Shown: one piece after another, positions 24,301-32,910 of the stretch
Numbering within the stretch: the stretch's first letter is position 1
How the letters are laid out: each line of letters begins with the position of its first letter
Source: Jiangella ureilytica
Lineage (GTDB): Bacteria > Actinomycetota > Actinomycetes > Jiangellales > Jiangellaceae
Reading direction: 5' to 3'
Assembly: GCF_004348545.1 (NCBI RefSeq)
Contig: NZ_SMKL01000003.1
Coordinates: 1 to 64,000, forward strand
Length of the DNA: 64,000 nt
Notes under the pieces: generated by a model
What the model was told of the DNA's origin: nothing
Databases searched by the model: none
Seen by the model: only the letters and a program-made list of their open reading frames with translations
Made by a program: the position numbers and the translations under genes

Positions 24301-25380
24301 GTGCACCAGCCCATTCGACGGGCTGCCGTCTTGACCATCGCCGCCCTGGCGGCCGGCACGCTGGCGGCCTGTGGCGCCAACGAGGAGGCCGGCGGCGGCG
24401 GGGACGACGAGACCGGCGGTGGCGCCGCCACCATCGCGCTGCTGCTGCCCGAGTCGGCGACCGCCCGCTACGAGGCGTTCGACAAGCCGCTGTTCGAGGC
24501 CAAGATCCAGGACCTGTGCGCCGACTGCGAGGTCGTGTACTTCAACGCCGACCAGGACGAGGCCCAGCAGGCCGAGCAGGTCGACTCCGCGATCTCGCAG
24601 AACGTCGACGTCATGGTGCTGGACCCGGTGAACGGTGTCGCCGCGGCCTCCCTGGTGGCCGACGCGCAGGCCGCCGACATCCCGGTCATCGCCTACGACC
24701 GCTTCATCGAGGGTGCGGACTACTACACCTCGTTCGACAACGAGCGGGTCGGCGAGCTGCAGGGCCAGGCCCTGGTCGACGCCGTCGGCGGTCCCGGCAA
24801 CATCCTCATGCTGAACGGGTCGCCCGACGACCCCAACGCGGCCCAGTTCAAGGCCGGCGCCCACAGCGTCATCGACGCCAGCGAGCTGACCATCCTGGCC
24901 GAGTACGACAACCCGGACTGGAGCCCGGACAACGCCCAGTCCTTCACCACGGACCAGCTCGACACCATCGACCCGACCACGCTGGCCGGCGTCTACGCCG
25001 CCAATGACGGCCAGGCCGGCGGCGTCATCGCGGCGCTGACCGGTGCGGGCATCGCGCCCGACGCGCTGCCGCCGGTGACCGGTCAGGACGCGGAGCTCGC
25101 CGCGATCCAGCGCATCGTCGCCGGTGAGCAGTACATGACGATCTACAAGCCGATCAAGGGCGAGGCCGAGGGCGCCGCCGAGATGGCCATCTCGATCGTC
25201 AACGGCGAAGAGGTCGCCGACACCACCGACTTCCAAGGCGTGCCGTCGCTGATCCTCGACCCGATCGTGGTGACCGCCGACAACGTCGGCGACACCGTCG
25301 TGGCCGACGGGTTCTGGAGCGTCGACGAGATCTGCACCGCCGACTACGCGGACGCCTGCGCGGCCGCCGGGCTCAGCTGA
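24301..25380 (+). CDS. Sugar ABC transporter substrate-binding lipoprotein (XylF-like), set 2
   Basis: 359 aa, GTG start after the ideal site AAAGGAGGG (24288-24296). Lipobox TLAAC near residue 24, then a Gly/Glu/Asp-rich linker. The fold and blocks match XylF and closely parallel the set-1 protein (LLLPESATARYEAFDKPLFE, YDRFIEGADYYTSFDNERVGELQ, GDTVVADGFWSVDEIC). It shares the CADC pair and the C-terminal Cys pair with its paralogue. It is likely the high-affinity pentose receptor for the ATPase and permease that follow; the hairpin at 25400 could raise its expression relative to them. Confidence 0.93.
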   Translation: MHQPIRRAAVLTIAALAAGTLAACGANEEAGGGGDDETGGGAATIALLLPESATARYEAFDKPLFEAKIQDLCADCEVVYFNADQDEAQQAEQVDSAISQNVDVMVLDPVNGVAAASLVADAQAADIPVIAYDRFIEGADYYTSFDNERVGELQGQALVDAVGGPGNILMLNGSPDDPNAAQFKAGAHSVIDASELTILAEYDNPDWSPDNAQSFTTDQLDTIDPTTLAGVYAANDGQAGGVIAALTGAGIAPDALPPVTGQDAELAAIQRIVAGEQYMTIYKPIKGEAEGAAEMAISIVNGEEVADTTDFQGVPSLILDPIVVTADNVGDTVVADGFWSVDEICTADYADACAAAGLS

Positions 25381-25399
25381 TCCGTCGAGACGACGTCAG

Positions 25400-25440
25400 G
25401 GGTGGCACTGGAGCCGGGAATCTCCCGGCCGGTGCCACCC
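25400..25440 (+). terminator. Two-tier hairpin between binding protein and ATPase genes
   Basis: The outer stem GGGTGGCAC/GTGCCACCC (25400-25408, 25432-25440) and inner stem GCCGGGA/TCCCGGC (25413-25419, 25423-25429) stack into one long hairpin. It lies 20 bp after the binding-protein stop and 26 bp before the ATPase start. It is a likely partial terminator or mRNA-stabilising structure giving excess binding protein. Confidence 0.6.
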
Positions 25441-25466
25441 TTGATCCGAGTGAGGAGATGGTGCGG

Positions 25467-26303
25467 ATGAGCGTCGCCACGCACGAGAGCGGGTCCCCCG
25501 CGCAGACGACAGAGCCGGTCCTGGAGCTCACCGGGATCGGCAAGCACTTCGGCGCCGTGCAGGCGCTGGCCGGCGTGGACTTCCGGGTCCACCCCGGCGA
25601 GGTGGTCGCCCTGGTCGGCGACAACGGCGCGGGCAAGTCGACCCTCGTCAAGATCATGTCCGGCGTGTACCAGGCCGACTCCGGCAGGATGCGCGTCGAG
25701 GGCCGGGAGGTGCACGTGCACAGCCCCAGCGCCGCACAGTCATTGGGCATCGCCACGGTCTTCCAGGACCTCGCGCTCTGCGACAACCTCGACGTCGTGG
25801 GCAACCTGTTCCTCGGCAGCGAGCTCGGCTCGAACGCCTGGATGGACGAGGTGGCCATGGAGAAGGAGTCGTGGCGGTTGCTGCGCGAGCTCGGCGCCAA
25901 GATCCCGACGGTGCGCATCCCCGTCGCCAGCCTCTCCGGCGGACAGCGGCAGACCGTGGCCATCGCCCGCAGCCTGGTCGGCAGCCCGAAGGTGGTCATG
26001 CTCGACGAGCCGACCGCCGCCCTGGGCGTCGCGCAGACCGCAGAGGTGCTGAACCTCGTCGAGCGGCTGCGCGAGCAGAACCTCGGCGTGGTCCTGATCA
26101 GCCACAACATGGCCGACGTGCAGGCCGTCGCGGACCGCATCGTGGTTCTGCGCCTGGGCCGCAACGAGGCCGAGTTCCGCACCGTCGACGTCACGACCGA
26201 ACAGCTCGTCGCCGCCATCACCGGCGCGTCGGACAACGTCGTGGCCGAGCGCCACGCCCGCCGCGTCCCGCCGGCGACCGAGACCGGGGAGGTCGAGGCA
26301 TGA
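25467..26303 (+). CDS. Sugar ABC transporter ATPase (single NBD), set 2
   Basis: 278 aa single nucleotide-binding domain of the FrcA/XylG N-half type: Walker A GDNGAGKST, Q-loop VFQDLALCDNLDVVGNLFLG, canonical signature LSGGQ, Walker B VVMLDEPT, H-loop His in LISHN. RbsA-type relatives have two tandem domains; this one has a single one, like the domain in the kinase fusion at 17579. Both also share the DLxLCDxLDVV Q-loop context, indicating paralogy. ATG 25467 gives 9-nt spacing to GGAG; ATG 25458 abuts the site and is less likely. Confidence 0.93.
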   Translation: MSVATHESGSPAQTTEPVLELTGIGKHFGAVQALAGVDFRVHPGEVVALVGDNGAGKSTLVKIMSGVYQADSGRMRVEGREVHVHSPSAAQSLGIATVFQDLALCDNLDVVGNLFLGSELGSNAWMDEVAMEKESWRLLRELGAKIPTVRIPVASLSGGQRQTVAIARSLVGSPKVVMLDEPTAALGVAQTAEVLNLVERLREQNLGVVLISHNMADVQAVADRIVVLRLGRNEAEFRTVDVTTEQLVAAITGASDNVVAERHARRVPPATETGEVEA

Positions 26304-27562
26304 GCACTACGCGGACGGCTCCCACCGACGAGACGGCGGCCCGCGCCGACCTCATCGACGAGCGGCTCGCCCAGGACACCGGCCTGCGCGGCGCCGCCGA
26401 CGCGTTCCGCCGCCGGGTCCGCGACGGCGACCTCGGCCTGCTGCCGGTGGTCGTGGGACTGTTCGTCATCGGCCTGGTCTTCTACCTGCAGGACGTCACG
26501 TACCTGTCGTCGAGCAACCTGGTCAACATCACGCTGAACGCGGTGCCGTACGGCATCATCGCGGTCGGCGTCGTGCTGGTGCTGCTGCTCGGCGAGATCG
26601 ACCTGTCCGTCGGCTCCATCAGCGGGCTGGCGGGGTCCATCACGGCGGTGCTGGTGGTGCAGCAGGGTCAGCCGCTGGTGCTGGGGCTGCTGGCCGGCGC
26701 CGGGACGGGTGCGGTCATCGGCATCGCGTACGGCCTGATCTTCACCAAGATCGGCGTGCCGAGCTTCGTCATCACGCTGGCCGGCCTGCTCGGCTTCGTC
26801 GGCCTGCAGTACGTGGTGCTCGGCGACACCGGCACCATCAACCTGCCGCGCACCTCGCCGCTGGCCCAGTTCGCCCGCGAGGACTTCCTCAGCCCGGCGG
26901 TGTCCTACGTCGCCGTGGTGGTCGTCGTCGTGGCGTACGCGCTGGTCAGCATCATCGGGATCCGGCGCCGGACGGCGGCCGGGCTGCCCGCGCAGTCGCT
27001 GACGCTGGTGCTGGGCAAGTCGGCGATCATGCTGGCCGGCCTCGGCTTCCTCACGTACTACCTGAACATCGACCGCGGCTGGGGCTTCGCGGTGGTCTTC
27101 TTCGTCGCGCTGGTCGTGGTTCTCGACCTGGTGCTGCGCAAGACCACCTGGGGCCGGCACCTGTACGCCGTCGGCGGCAACGTCGAGGCGGCCCGCCGCT
27201 CCGGCATCAACGTGAACTGGATCTACATCTCGGCGTTCTCGCTGACCGGCCTGCTGGCGGCGACCGGCGGCCTGATGTTCCTCGCCCGGCTGACGTCGGT
27301 GTCGCAGGCCAGCGGCAGCAACGACGTCAACCTCACCGCGATCGCGGCGGCCGTCATCGGCGGCGTCAGCCTGTTCGGCGGCCGGGGCTCGGCCTACTCC
27401 GCCCTGCTGGGCGTGCTGGTGCTGACCGCCATCAACAGCGGCTTGAACCGCATCGGCGTGGACTCCTCGGTGCGCTACATCGTCACCGGGGCGGTCCTGC
27501 TGCTCGCGGTGTCGATCGACGCCATCGCCCGGCGCGCCCGCGCCAGCAGCGGCCGAGGTTGA
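26300..27562 (+). CDS. Sugar ABC transporter permease (XylH-like), set 2
   Basis: 420 aa, ATGA overlap with the ATPase gene. It has a soluble N-terminal stretch of about 45 residues, then ten or so membrane helices of the XylH family (LLLGEIDLSVGSISGLAGS, VPSFVITLAGLLGFVGLQ, TTWGRHLYAVGGNVEAARRSGI, GGVSLFGGRGSAYSALLG). With the gene pair before it, it makes a complete conventional importer, in contrast to set 1. A strong terminator follows. Confidence 0.94.
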   Translation: MSTTRTAPTDETAARADLIDERLAQDTGLRGAADAFRRRVRDGDLGLLPVVVGLFVIGLVFYLQDVTYLSSSNLVNITLNAVPYGIIAVGVVLVLLLGEIDLSVGSISGLAGSITAVLVVQQGQPLVLGLLAGAGTGAVIGIAYGLIFTKIGVPSFVITLAGLLGFVGLQYVVLGDTGTINLPRTSPLAQFAREDFLSPAVSYVAVVVVVVAYALVSIIGIRRRTAAGLPAQSLTLVLGKSAIMLAGLGFLTYYLNIDRGWGFAVVFFVALVVVLDLVLRKTTWGRHLYAVGGNVEAARRSGINVNWIYISAFSLTGLLAATGGLMFLARLTSVSQASGSNDVNLTAIAAAVIGGVSLFGGRGSAYSALLGVLVLTAINSGLNRIGVDSSVRYIVTGAVLLLAVSIDAIARRARASSGRG

Positions 27563-27567
27563 CGACC

Positions 27568-27605
27568 GGGAGCCCGGCGGCGCGCACGTACGCCGCCGGG
27601 CTCCC
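27568..27605 (+). terminator. Strong hairpin terminator ending the transporter block
   Basis: A perfect 15-bp stem (27568-27582 with 27591-27605, GGGAGCCCGGCGGCG) with an 8-nt loop starts 6 bp after the permease stop. It closes the transcription unit that begins no later than 24301. Confidence 0.7.
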
Positions 27606-27646
27606 GCTCAACGGGATCGCGAGATCGGATCGCTACGATCGCGCCC

Positions 27647-28009
27647 ATGGCCCTGGACCTCTACGCCGTCATGCCCGTCACCGACTTCGACGCCGCGACG
27701 GCCTGGTACGAGAAGCTGTTCGGCGCCCCGTTCACGTTCCGCGCCCACGACACCGAGGTCGTGTGGGAGCTCGCCGAGCACCGGTCGATCGCCGTGAACC
27801 AGCGGGCCGAGCACGCCGGCCGCACCCATGTCACGATCTTCGTCGACGACCTCGACGCGCTGGTCGAGGGCATCTCGGCGCGCGGCATCGAGCCGGCGGC
27901 GCGCGAGACGTACGGCAACGGCGTCCGCAAGATCACCTATCTCGACCCCGACGGCAACGAGATCGGTTACGGCGGCGCACCGGTCGCGGATCAGCAATGG
28001 TTGCTGTAG
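27647..28009 (+). CDS. VOC (glyoxalase/bleomycin-resistance) family protein
   Basis: 120 aa, one pair of beta-alpha-beta-beta-beta modules (YAVMPVTDFDAATAWYEKLFG ... THVTIFVDDLDALVEGI ... ITYLDPDGNEIGYG). Members are metal-dependent lyases, isomerases, dioxygenases or drug-binding proteins. The canonical metal Glu may be that in NEIGY. Function is unspecified. It lies just upstream of an ArsR/SRPBCC pair on the same strand. Confidence 0.85.
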   Translation: MALDLYAVMPVTDFDAATAWYEKLFGAPFTFRAHDTEVVWELAEHRSIAVNQRAEHAGRTHVTIFVDDLDALVEGISARGIEPAARETYGNGVRKITYLDPDGNEIGYGGAPVADQQWLL

Positions 28010-28033
28010 AGTAACCGTTGCCCATGAGTAACC
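28009..28033 (+). promoter_or_regulatory. Direct repeat at the ArsR-gene start (possible autoregulatory site)
   Basis: GAGTAACC occurs at 28009-28016 and 28026-28033, bracketing the ATG at 28024. TAGAGT at 28007-28012 could be a -10, which would make the mRNA almost leaderless; this agrees with the lack of a Shine-Dalgarno. ArsR-type repressors often bind at their own start. Confidence 0.35.
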
Positions 28034-28359
28034 AATCAGCGGATGCGGCGTTCGACGCCCTCGGCGAGCCCGTGCGGCGGCGCATCCTCGAACTGCTGCG
28101 CGACGGCCCGACGCCCGTCGGCAAGCTGGCCGAGCGACTGCCGGTCGGCCGGCCCGCCGTGAGCAAGCACCTGCGGGTGCTCAGCGGCGCCGGCCTCATC
28201 GAGCACCGCAGCGTCGGCACCCGGAACCTCTACGCGCTGGCGCCGGGTGGGCTGGCGGCCGTGCAGCAGTGGCTGGCGGGCACGTGGGCCACCGCGCTCA
28301 CCGCCTACGCCGCGGAGGTCGCCCGCGTCTCGTCCCAGGATCACGAGGTGGAGTCATGA
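28024..28359 (+). CDS. ArsR-family transcriptional regulator
   Basis: 111 aa winged-helix protein (DALGEPVRRRILELLRDG, VGRPAVSKHLRVLSGAGLI). There are no Cys metal ligands, so it belongs to the non-metal subgroup typically paired with an SRPBCC/AHSA1 protein. The stop overlaps the next start (ATGA). A TTG at 28018 is an alternative start adding two residues. Confidence 0.9.
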   Translation: MSNQSADAAFDALGEPVRRRILELLRDGPTPVGKLAERLPVGRPAVSKHLRVLSGAGLIEHRSVGTRNLYALAPGGLAAVQQWLAGTWATALTAYAAEVARVSSQDHEVES

Positions 28360-29111
28360 ATCACGTCCCGCCACTGCGCCGCGAGGTGCTGGTCCAAGCC
28401 GCACCGGCGGTCGCCTTCGACGTGTTCACCAGCCGCATCGGCCGCTGGTGGCCGCTCGCCGAGCACGGCGTCTACCACGAGCGCGCCGCCACCGTCGTCT
28501 TCGACGGCGGCGTCCTCGTCGAGCGCTCGACGACGGGCGAAGAGTCCGTGTGGGGCACGGTGACCCACTGGGAGCCGCCCGCGACGGTCGCGTTCACCTG
28601 GCATCCGGGCCGGCCGGCGGACGCCGCCGGCCTGGTCGAGGTCTCCTTCGGCGCCGTCGACGGCGGCACGCTGGTGACGTTGCGGCACAGCGGCTGGGAG
28701 GCCTATGCCGACCCGGCCGCGGCCCGCGCCGACTACGACCACGGCTGGCCCACGGTGCTCGGCCGCTACAGTGACGAGGTCGCCCGGGCCGGCGACGCGG
28801 CGACCTGGGCGCTGCTGCTGCACCGCCCGGCTCCGGACGCGGGTATCGCCGGGCCGATCGTCGACGACCCGCGGTTCCGCGAGCACGTCGCGTTCCTCGG
28901 CCGCATGCGGGCCGCCGGGCATCTGGTCGCCGCCGGCCCGCTCGGCGACGCCGACGGCGAAGGGGTCACCGTCCTGCGGCTGCCGGGGTCCGGCCGCGAC
29001 GCCGAGATCGTCCGGCTCGCCAGCGAGGACGACCGCAGCGTCCGCGACGGCCTGTTCACCGTCGCGGTGCGGCCGTGGCGGGTGACGCTTACCGGCCCGA
29101 ATGACGGGTGA
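28356..29111 (+). CDS. SRPBCC (AHSA1-like) protein fused to a YciI-like domain
   Basis: 251 aa, coupled to the ArsR gene with GAGGTGGAG upstream. Residues 1-145 are an AHSA1/START-type ligand-binding fold (VAFDVFTSRIGRWWPLAEHGV ... GGTLVTLRHSGWEAY). Residues 150-250 match the small YciI alpha-beta fold (WALLLHRPAP ... HVAFLGRMRAAGHLVAAGPLGD). These are normally separate proteins that often share ArsR-linked operons. The role is probably binding or detoxifying a small organic molecule under ArsR control; the substrate is unknown. Confidence 0.82.
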   Translation: MNHVPPLRREVLVQAAPAVAFDVFTSRIGRWWPLAEHGVYHERAATVVFDGGVLVERSTTGEESVWGTVTHWEPPATVAFTWHPGRPADAAGLVEVSFGAVDGGTLVTLRHSGWEAYADPAAARADYDHGWPTVLGRYSDEVARAGDAATWALLLHRPAPDAGIAGPIVDDPRFREHVAFLGRMRAAGHLVAAGPLGDADGEGVTVLRLPGSGRDAEIVRLASEDDRSVRDGLFTVAVRPWRVTLTGPNDG

Positions 29112-29164
29112 TTGTCCAGTTCTTTCGTATTCTTGCACCGGGTTTTGCTGTACTTTGACCGAGT

Positions 29165-31216
29165 ATGCGCAGCCGTCTCGTCGTCGCTTCGGCCGCCGTC
29201 CTCGCGACCGCCGCCGCCACCGTCGCCCCCGTCGCCGCTCCCGCCGCCCCGGCGCACGTTCCCCGCGAGACCCGGGCCGCGCTCGATCCCGCGCTGGTCG
29301 AGGGTCGCGGCGCCACCGTCGCGTTCGCCGAACAGGAGGCGGAGTTCGCCGTCCACACCGGCGAGCTGCTCAGTGCCTCGGCCTCCGGCGACATCGCGTC
29401 GTACACCCCGGACCGGCGCGGCACCGAGCGGCGCGCCGCCTACACACTGAGCGCGGAGGCATCCGGGCGCGACGCCGTCCGGCTGGACCGCGGCGAGTAC
29501 GTGGAGTTCACGCTGACCCGCCCGGCCAACGCGATCACCGTCCGTGCCAGCATCCCGGACGCGCCGGCCGGCGGCGGCATCGAGTCGCCGCTCGAGGTCA
29601 CCGTCGACGGACGCCACCGCGAGGTCATGACGCTGACCTCGGAGTTCGCCTGGCTGTACGCGGACTACCCGTTCTCGAACGACCCCGGGTCGGACTGGCT
29701 GCACCCGGACTGGTGGCGCCCGCCCACGGAGAGTCAGGCGAAGCCGCACCGGCCCAGCCACGCCTACGACGAGCAGCGGCTGCGGCTGGACCGGACCCAC
29801 CCAGCCGGGTCGACGCTGCGGCTCACCGTGCCGCGCACCGCGGCCGCCGCCTGGACCGTCGTCGACCTCCTCGACTACGAGCGGATCGCGCCGCCGGCAC
29901 CGAAGCCGCCGCACTCGGTGTCGATCCTGCAGTTCGGCGCCGACCCGTCCGGCCGCCGCGACTCCTCGGCCGCGTTCGACCGCGCCATCGCGCACGCGAA
30001 GCAGCGCTTCCCGGGCCGCGACGCCGTCGTGTACGTCCCGGCCGGCACATTCCGCGTCACCCGGCACATCGTGGTCGACGACGTCGCGATCGTCGGGGCG
30101 GGCAACTGGCACTCGATCATCACCGGCCCGGTCACCGCGCGGGAGACACAGGCGCCGGACGGGTCCTGGCACGACTCCGTCGGCTTCTACGGCCGCTGGT
30201 CCGACGACGGCGGCGGCAGCCGCAACGTGCGCCTGGCCGACTTCGCGATCGTCGGCGAGGTGGCCGAGCGGATCGACGGTGACCAGGTCAACGGCGTGGG
30301 CGGCGCGCTCAGCGACTCCGTCATCGAGGGCCTGTACATCAAGAACACCAAGGTCGGCATCTGGCTGGACGGTCCCGGCAGCGACCTGCTGATCCGCGAC
30401 AACGTCATCGTCGACCAGATCGCCGACGGCGTGAACCTCCGGCGCGGCTGGACCGGCGTACGGGCGACGAACAACGTCGTGCGCAACACCGGCGACGACG
30501 CGATGGCCATGTGGTCGCACTATGTCAGCGGCGACGCCGCGAAGGAGCTGGACAAGAACACCGGCAACACGTTCGATCACAACACGATCCAGACGCCGGT
30601 GCTGGCCAACGGCATCGCGATCTACGGCGGCCGCGACAACACGGTGTCGGACAACCTCATCGCCGACCCGGTGCGCGAGGGCTCCGCGCTGCACGCGGGC
30701 CACCGGCACGGCTCGACCGACTTCCGGGGTCACCTGACGTTCGCCCGCAACACCGCCGTCCGGGCCGGGACGCGCGAGCTGAACTGGGACATCGGCGTCG
30801 GGGCGATCTGGTTCTACGCGCTCGAGGGGTCGCTGGACGCCGACTTCCGGGTGCTCGACTCCGACTTCCTCGACGTCGGCTACAACGCCATCCAGTTCGT
30901 GTCCGAGTGGGCGGTCAAGGACCTGTACGGCATCTCGCACGTGACGGTGCGCGACGTGCGGGTCGACGGCGCCGGGACGAACGTGCTGAACGCGCGCTCC
31001 TTCGGCAGCGCGACGGTGGAGAATCTCGACGCCCGCGGGGTCGGGCACGCGTTCACCAACAACTGCGGCTCGTTCGGCTTCCCGCCGACCGGCCCGGAGT
31101 TCTCGATCGAGCTGCTGGGCGGCAACGACGGCGGCTGGGATGCCTGGGGAACCTGGTGCGACGACCGCCCGGCCCCGATCGAGCCACCCGAACCGGCGCC
31201 GTGGACTCAGCCCTGA
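29165..31216 (+). CDS. Secreted parallel beta-helix glycosidase, GH87-like
   Basis: 683 aa with a Sec signal peptide ending near ATVAPVAAPAAPA. Residues about 60-235 are a CBM-like beta-sandwich (SASASGDIASY, RLDRGEYVEFTLTRPANAITVRASIPDA). From residue 255 a pectate-lyase-type superhelix follows (SILQFGADPSGRRDSSAAFDRAI). The ADGVN ... NTGDDAMAMW pair of Asp motifs, about 23 residues apart, resembles the acidic catalytic cluster of GH87 alpha-1,3-glucanase/mycodextranase. It probably degrades fungal or bacterial alpha-glucan outside the cell; the substrate is inferred. The last 10 bp overlap the convergent regulator gene. Confidence 0.75.
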   Translation: MRSRLVVASAAVLATAAATVAPVAAPAAPAHVPRETRAALDPALVEGRGATVAFAEQEAEFAVHTGELLSASASGDIASYTPDRRGTERRAAYTLSAEASGRDAVRLDRGEYVEFTLTRPANAITVRASIPDAPAGGGIESPLEVTVDGRHREVMTLTSEFAWLYADYPFSNDPGSDWLHPDWWRPPTESQAKPHRPSHAYDEQRLRLDRTHPAGSTLRLTVPRTAAAAWTVVDLLDYERIAPPAPKPPHSVSILQFGADPSGRRDSSAAFDRAIAHAKQRFPGRDAVVYVPAGTFRVTRHIVVDDVAIVGAGNWHSIITGPVTARETQAPDGSWHDSVGFYGRWSDDGGGSRNVRLADFAIVGEVAERIDGDQVNGVGGALSDSVIEGLYIKNTKVGIWLDGPGSDLLIRDNVIVDQIADGVNLRRGWTGVRATNNVVRNTGDDAMAMWSHYVSGDAAKELDKNTGNTFDHNTIQTPVLANGIAIYGGRDNTVSDNLIADPVREGSALHAGHRHGSTDFRGHLTFARNTAVRAGTRELNWDIGVGAIWFYALEGSLDADFRVLDSDFLDVGYNAIQFVSEWAVKDLYGISHVTVRDVRVDGAGTNVLNARSFGSATVENLDARGVGHAFTNNCGSFGFPPTGPEFSIELLGGNDGGWDAWGTWCDDRPAPIEPPEPAPWTQP

Positions 31217-32178
31217 CGGCGGGCGGTCGCGAAGTTCTGGCGGTAGCGACTGGGCGCGATCCCGAACCGCCGGGTGAACCCGCGGCGCAGCGTCTCGGGG
31301 CTGCCGAACCCGCTGAGCCGCGCGGCCTCGGTGACGGTGTGGCCCGCGTCGAGCAGTGACTTCGCGGCCTCGAGGCGCTGCTGCTCGACGAACCGGGCCG
31401 GTGACGTGCGCAGCTCGGCCGCAAAGAGCCGGCCGAGGTGCCGCGGGCTGACGTTCGCGACGGCCGCCAGCGCGGCGAGGGAGTGTTCGGCCGCGGGGTC
31501 GGCGGCGACGGCGTCGACAGCGGCTCGCAGCGCCGGCTGCCGCGGGACCGGCGCTCGCAGCGGCGCGGAGAACTGCGACTGTCCGCCGGGGCGCTGCATG
31601 TAGACGACCAGGGCGCGGGCCACCGCGCGGGCGACCTCCGGGCCATGGTCGGCCTCGACCAGCGCCAGCGCCAGGTCGATGCCGGCCGACACTCCGGCGG
31701 AGGTGTAGACCGCGCCGTCGGCGACGTAGATCGCGTCGGGCTGCACGTCGACGCGCGGATGCGCGCGGGCCAGCAGGTCCGTGTGGTGCCAGTGCGTCGT
31801 CGCTCGCCGGCCGTCCAGCAGCCCGGCGGCGGCCAGCACGAACGCCCCTGTGCAGACGGAAGCGACCCGGCCGGCGGCTGCGGCCAGTCGCCGGGCACTC
31901 TCGCGCAGCTCGGCCTCGATGGGCGCCCCGACCAGCCGGTCGCCGCCGGCCACGACGACCGTCCCCGCGCCGTCCGGGCCCCCACCCGCGGGTCCGAGCG
32001 CGTCACCGTCGACCGGCAGCACCGCCCGCACCGACGTCGTGACCGGGGTGCCGCCCGGCGACACGTAGCGAACCCGGTAGCCCGCGCCGTGCCGGTTGGC
32101 CTCGGTGAAGACCTCGGCCGGGCCCGAGACGTCCAGCAGCTTGACCCCGTGGAACACCAGGAAGGTGACGTCGTGCAC
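31207..32178 (-). CDS. GlxA-type regulator: DJ-1/PfpI domain + AraC HTH
   Basis: 323 aa. Residues 1-170 are a DJ-1/PfpI fold with the nucleophile-elbow Cys in SVCTGAFVLAAAGLLDGRRATTHW. Residues about 215-312 are an AraC double helix-turn-helix ending in GIAPSRYRQNF. The family senses small molecules through a usually non-enzymatic DJ-1 domain. It is divergent from the HD-domain gene at 32262, which it may regulate. It converges with and overlaps the beta-helix gene by 10 bp. Confidence 0.9.
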   Translation of the reverse strand: MHDVTFLVFHGVKLLDVSGPAEVFTEANRHGAGYRVRYVSPGGTPVTTSVRAVLPVDGDALGPAGGGPDGAGTVVVAGGDRLVGAPIEAELRESARRLAAAAGRVASVCTGAFVLAAAGLLDGRRATTHWHHTDLLARAHPRVDVQPDAIYVADGAVYTSAGVSAGIDLALALVEADHGPEVARAVARALVVYMQRPGGQSQFSAPLRAPVPRQPALRAAVDAVAADPAAEHSLAALAAVANVSPRHLGRLFAAELRTSPARFVEQQRLEAAKSLLDAGHTVTEAARLSGFGSPETLRRGFTRRFGIAPSRYRQNFATARRQG

Positions 32179-32261
32179 GGTCTCAGGGTATGTCCGGATC
32201 CGAGGGATAGGTGTCCATCAAGACAGCGCGCCTCGGCGCCGCCGCGACGCACGCTGGGACC

Positions 32262-32900
32262 ATGACCGAGACCATCGCCGGCATCACCGTCCCCGACACC
32301 CGGCTCGCGCGCGAGGTGACCGAGTTCGTGCGCGACACCGAGGACGACCTCCTCTACCACCACTCCCGCCGGGTGTTCCTCTTCGGCGCCCTGCAGGGCC
32401 AGGTGCGCGGCCTGCGCGCCGACCTGGAGCTCCTCTACGCCGGCGCGATGTTCCACGACATCGGCCTGACCGGCGGCTACCGCGAGTCCCCTCTGCGGTT
32501 CGAGGTCGACGGCGCACACGCGGCCCGCGACTTCCTGCGGCAGCGCGGCGTCGACGAGGACGACGCACGGACGATCTGGCTCGCCATCGCGCTGCACACC
32601 ACGCCCGGCGTCCCGGAGTTCCTCGACCCCGTCGTCGCCCTGGTGACCGCGGGGGTGGAGACCGACGTCCTCGGGATCGGCTACCACGACCTGACGGAGG
32701 AGCAGCGGTCCGCGGTGACGACGGCGCACCCGCGGCCGGACTTCAAGAAGCGCATCCTGCACGCGTTCGCCGAGGGCAACGCGCACCGCCCGCGCTCGAC
32801 CTTCGGCACCGTCAACGCCGACGTCCTCGAGCACTACCAGGACGGGTTCGTCCGCGACGACTTCGTGCGGATCGTCCTCGGCAGCGCCTGGCCCGAGTAG
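32262..32900 (+). CDS. HD-domain protein, cyanamide hydratase-like
   Basis: 212 aa. The metal site is evident: His in YHHSRRVF, the HD pair in AMFHDIGL and further conserved His in LHTTPG. The pattern resembles the cyanamide hydratase-type HD proteins. It likely hydrolyses or hydrates a small nitrogen compound. ATG 32262 is preferred; GTG 32211 would add 17 unconserved residues. It neighbours a GlxA-like regulator divergently and an NTF2-like gene 11 bp downstream. Confidence 0.8.
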   Translation: MTETIAGITVPDTRLAREVTEFVRDTEDDLLYHHSRRVFLFGALQGQVRGLRADLELLYAGAMFHDIGLTGGYRESPLRFEVDGAHAARDFLRQRGVDEDDARTIWLAIALHTTPGVPEFLDPVVALVTAGVETDVLGIGYHDLTEEQRSAVTTAHPRPDFKKRILHAFAEGNAHRPRSTFGTVNADVLEHYQDGFVRDDFVRIVLGSAWPE

Positions 32901-32910
32901 CCTGCCGGGC

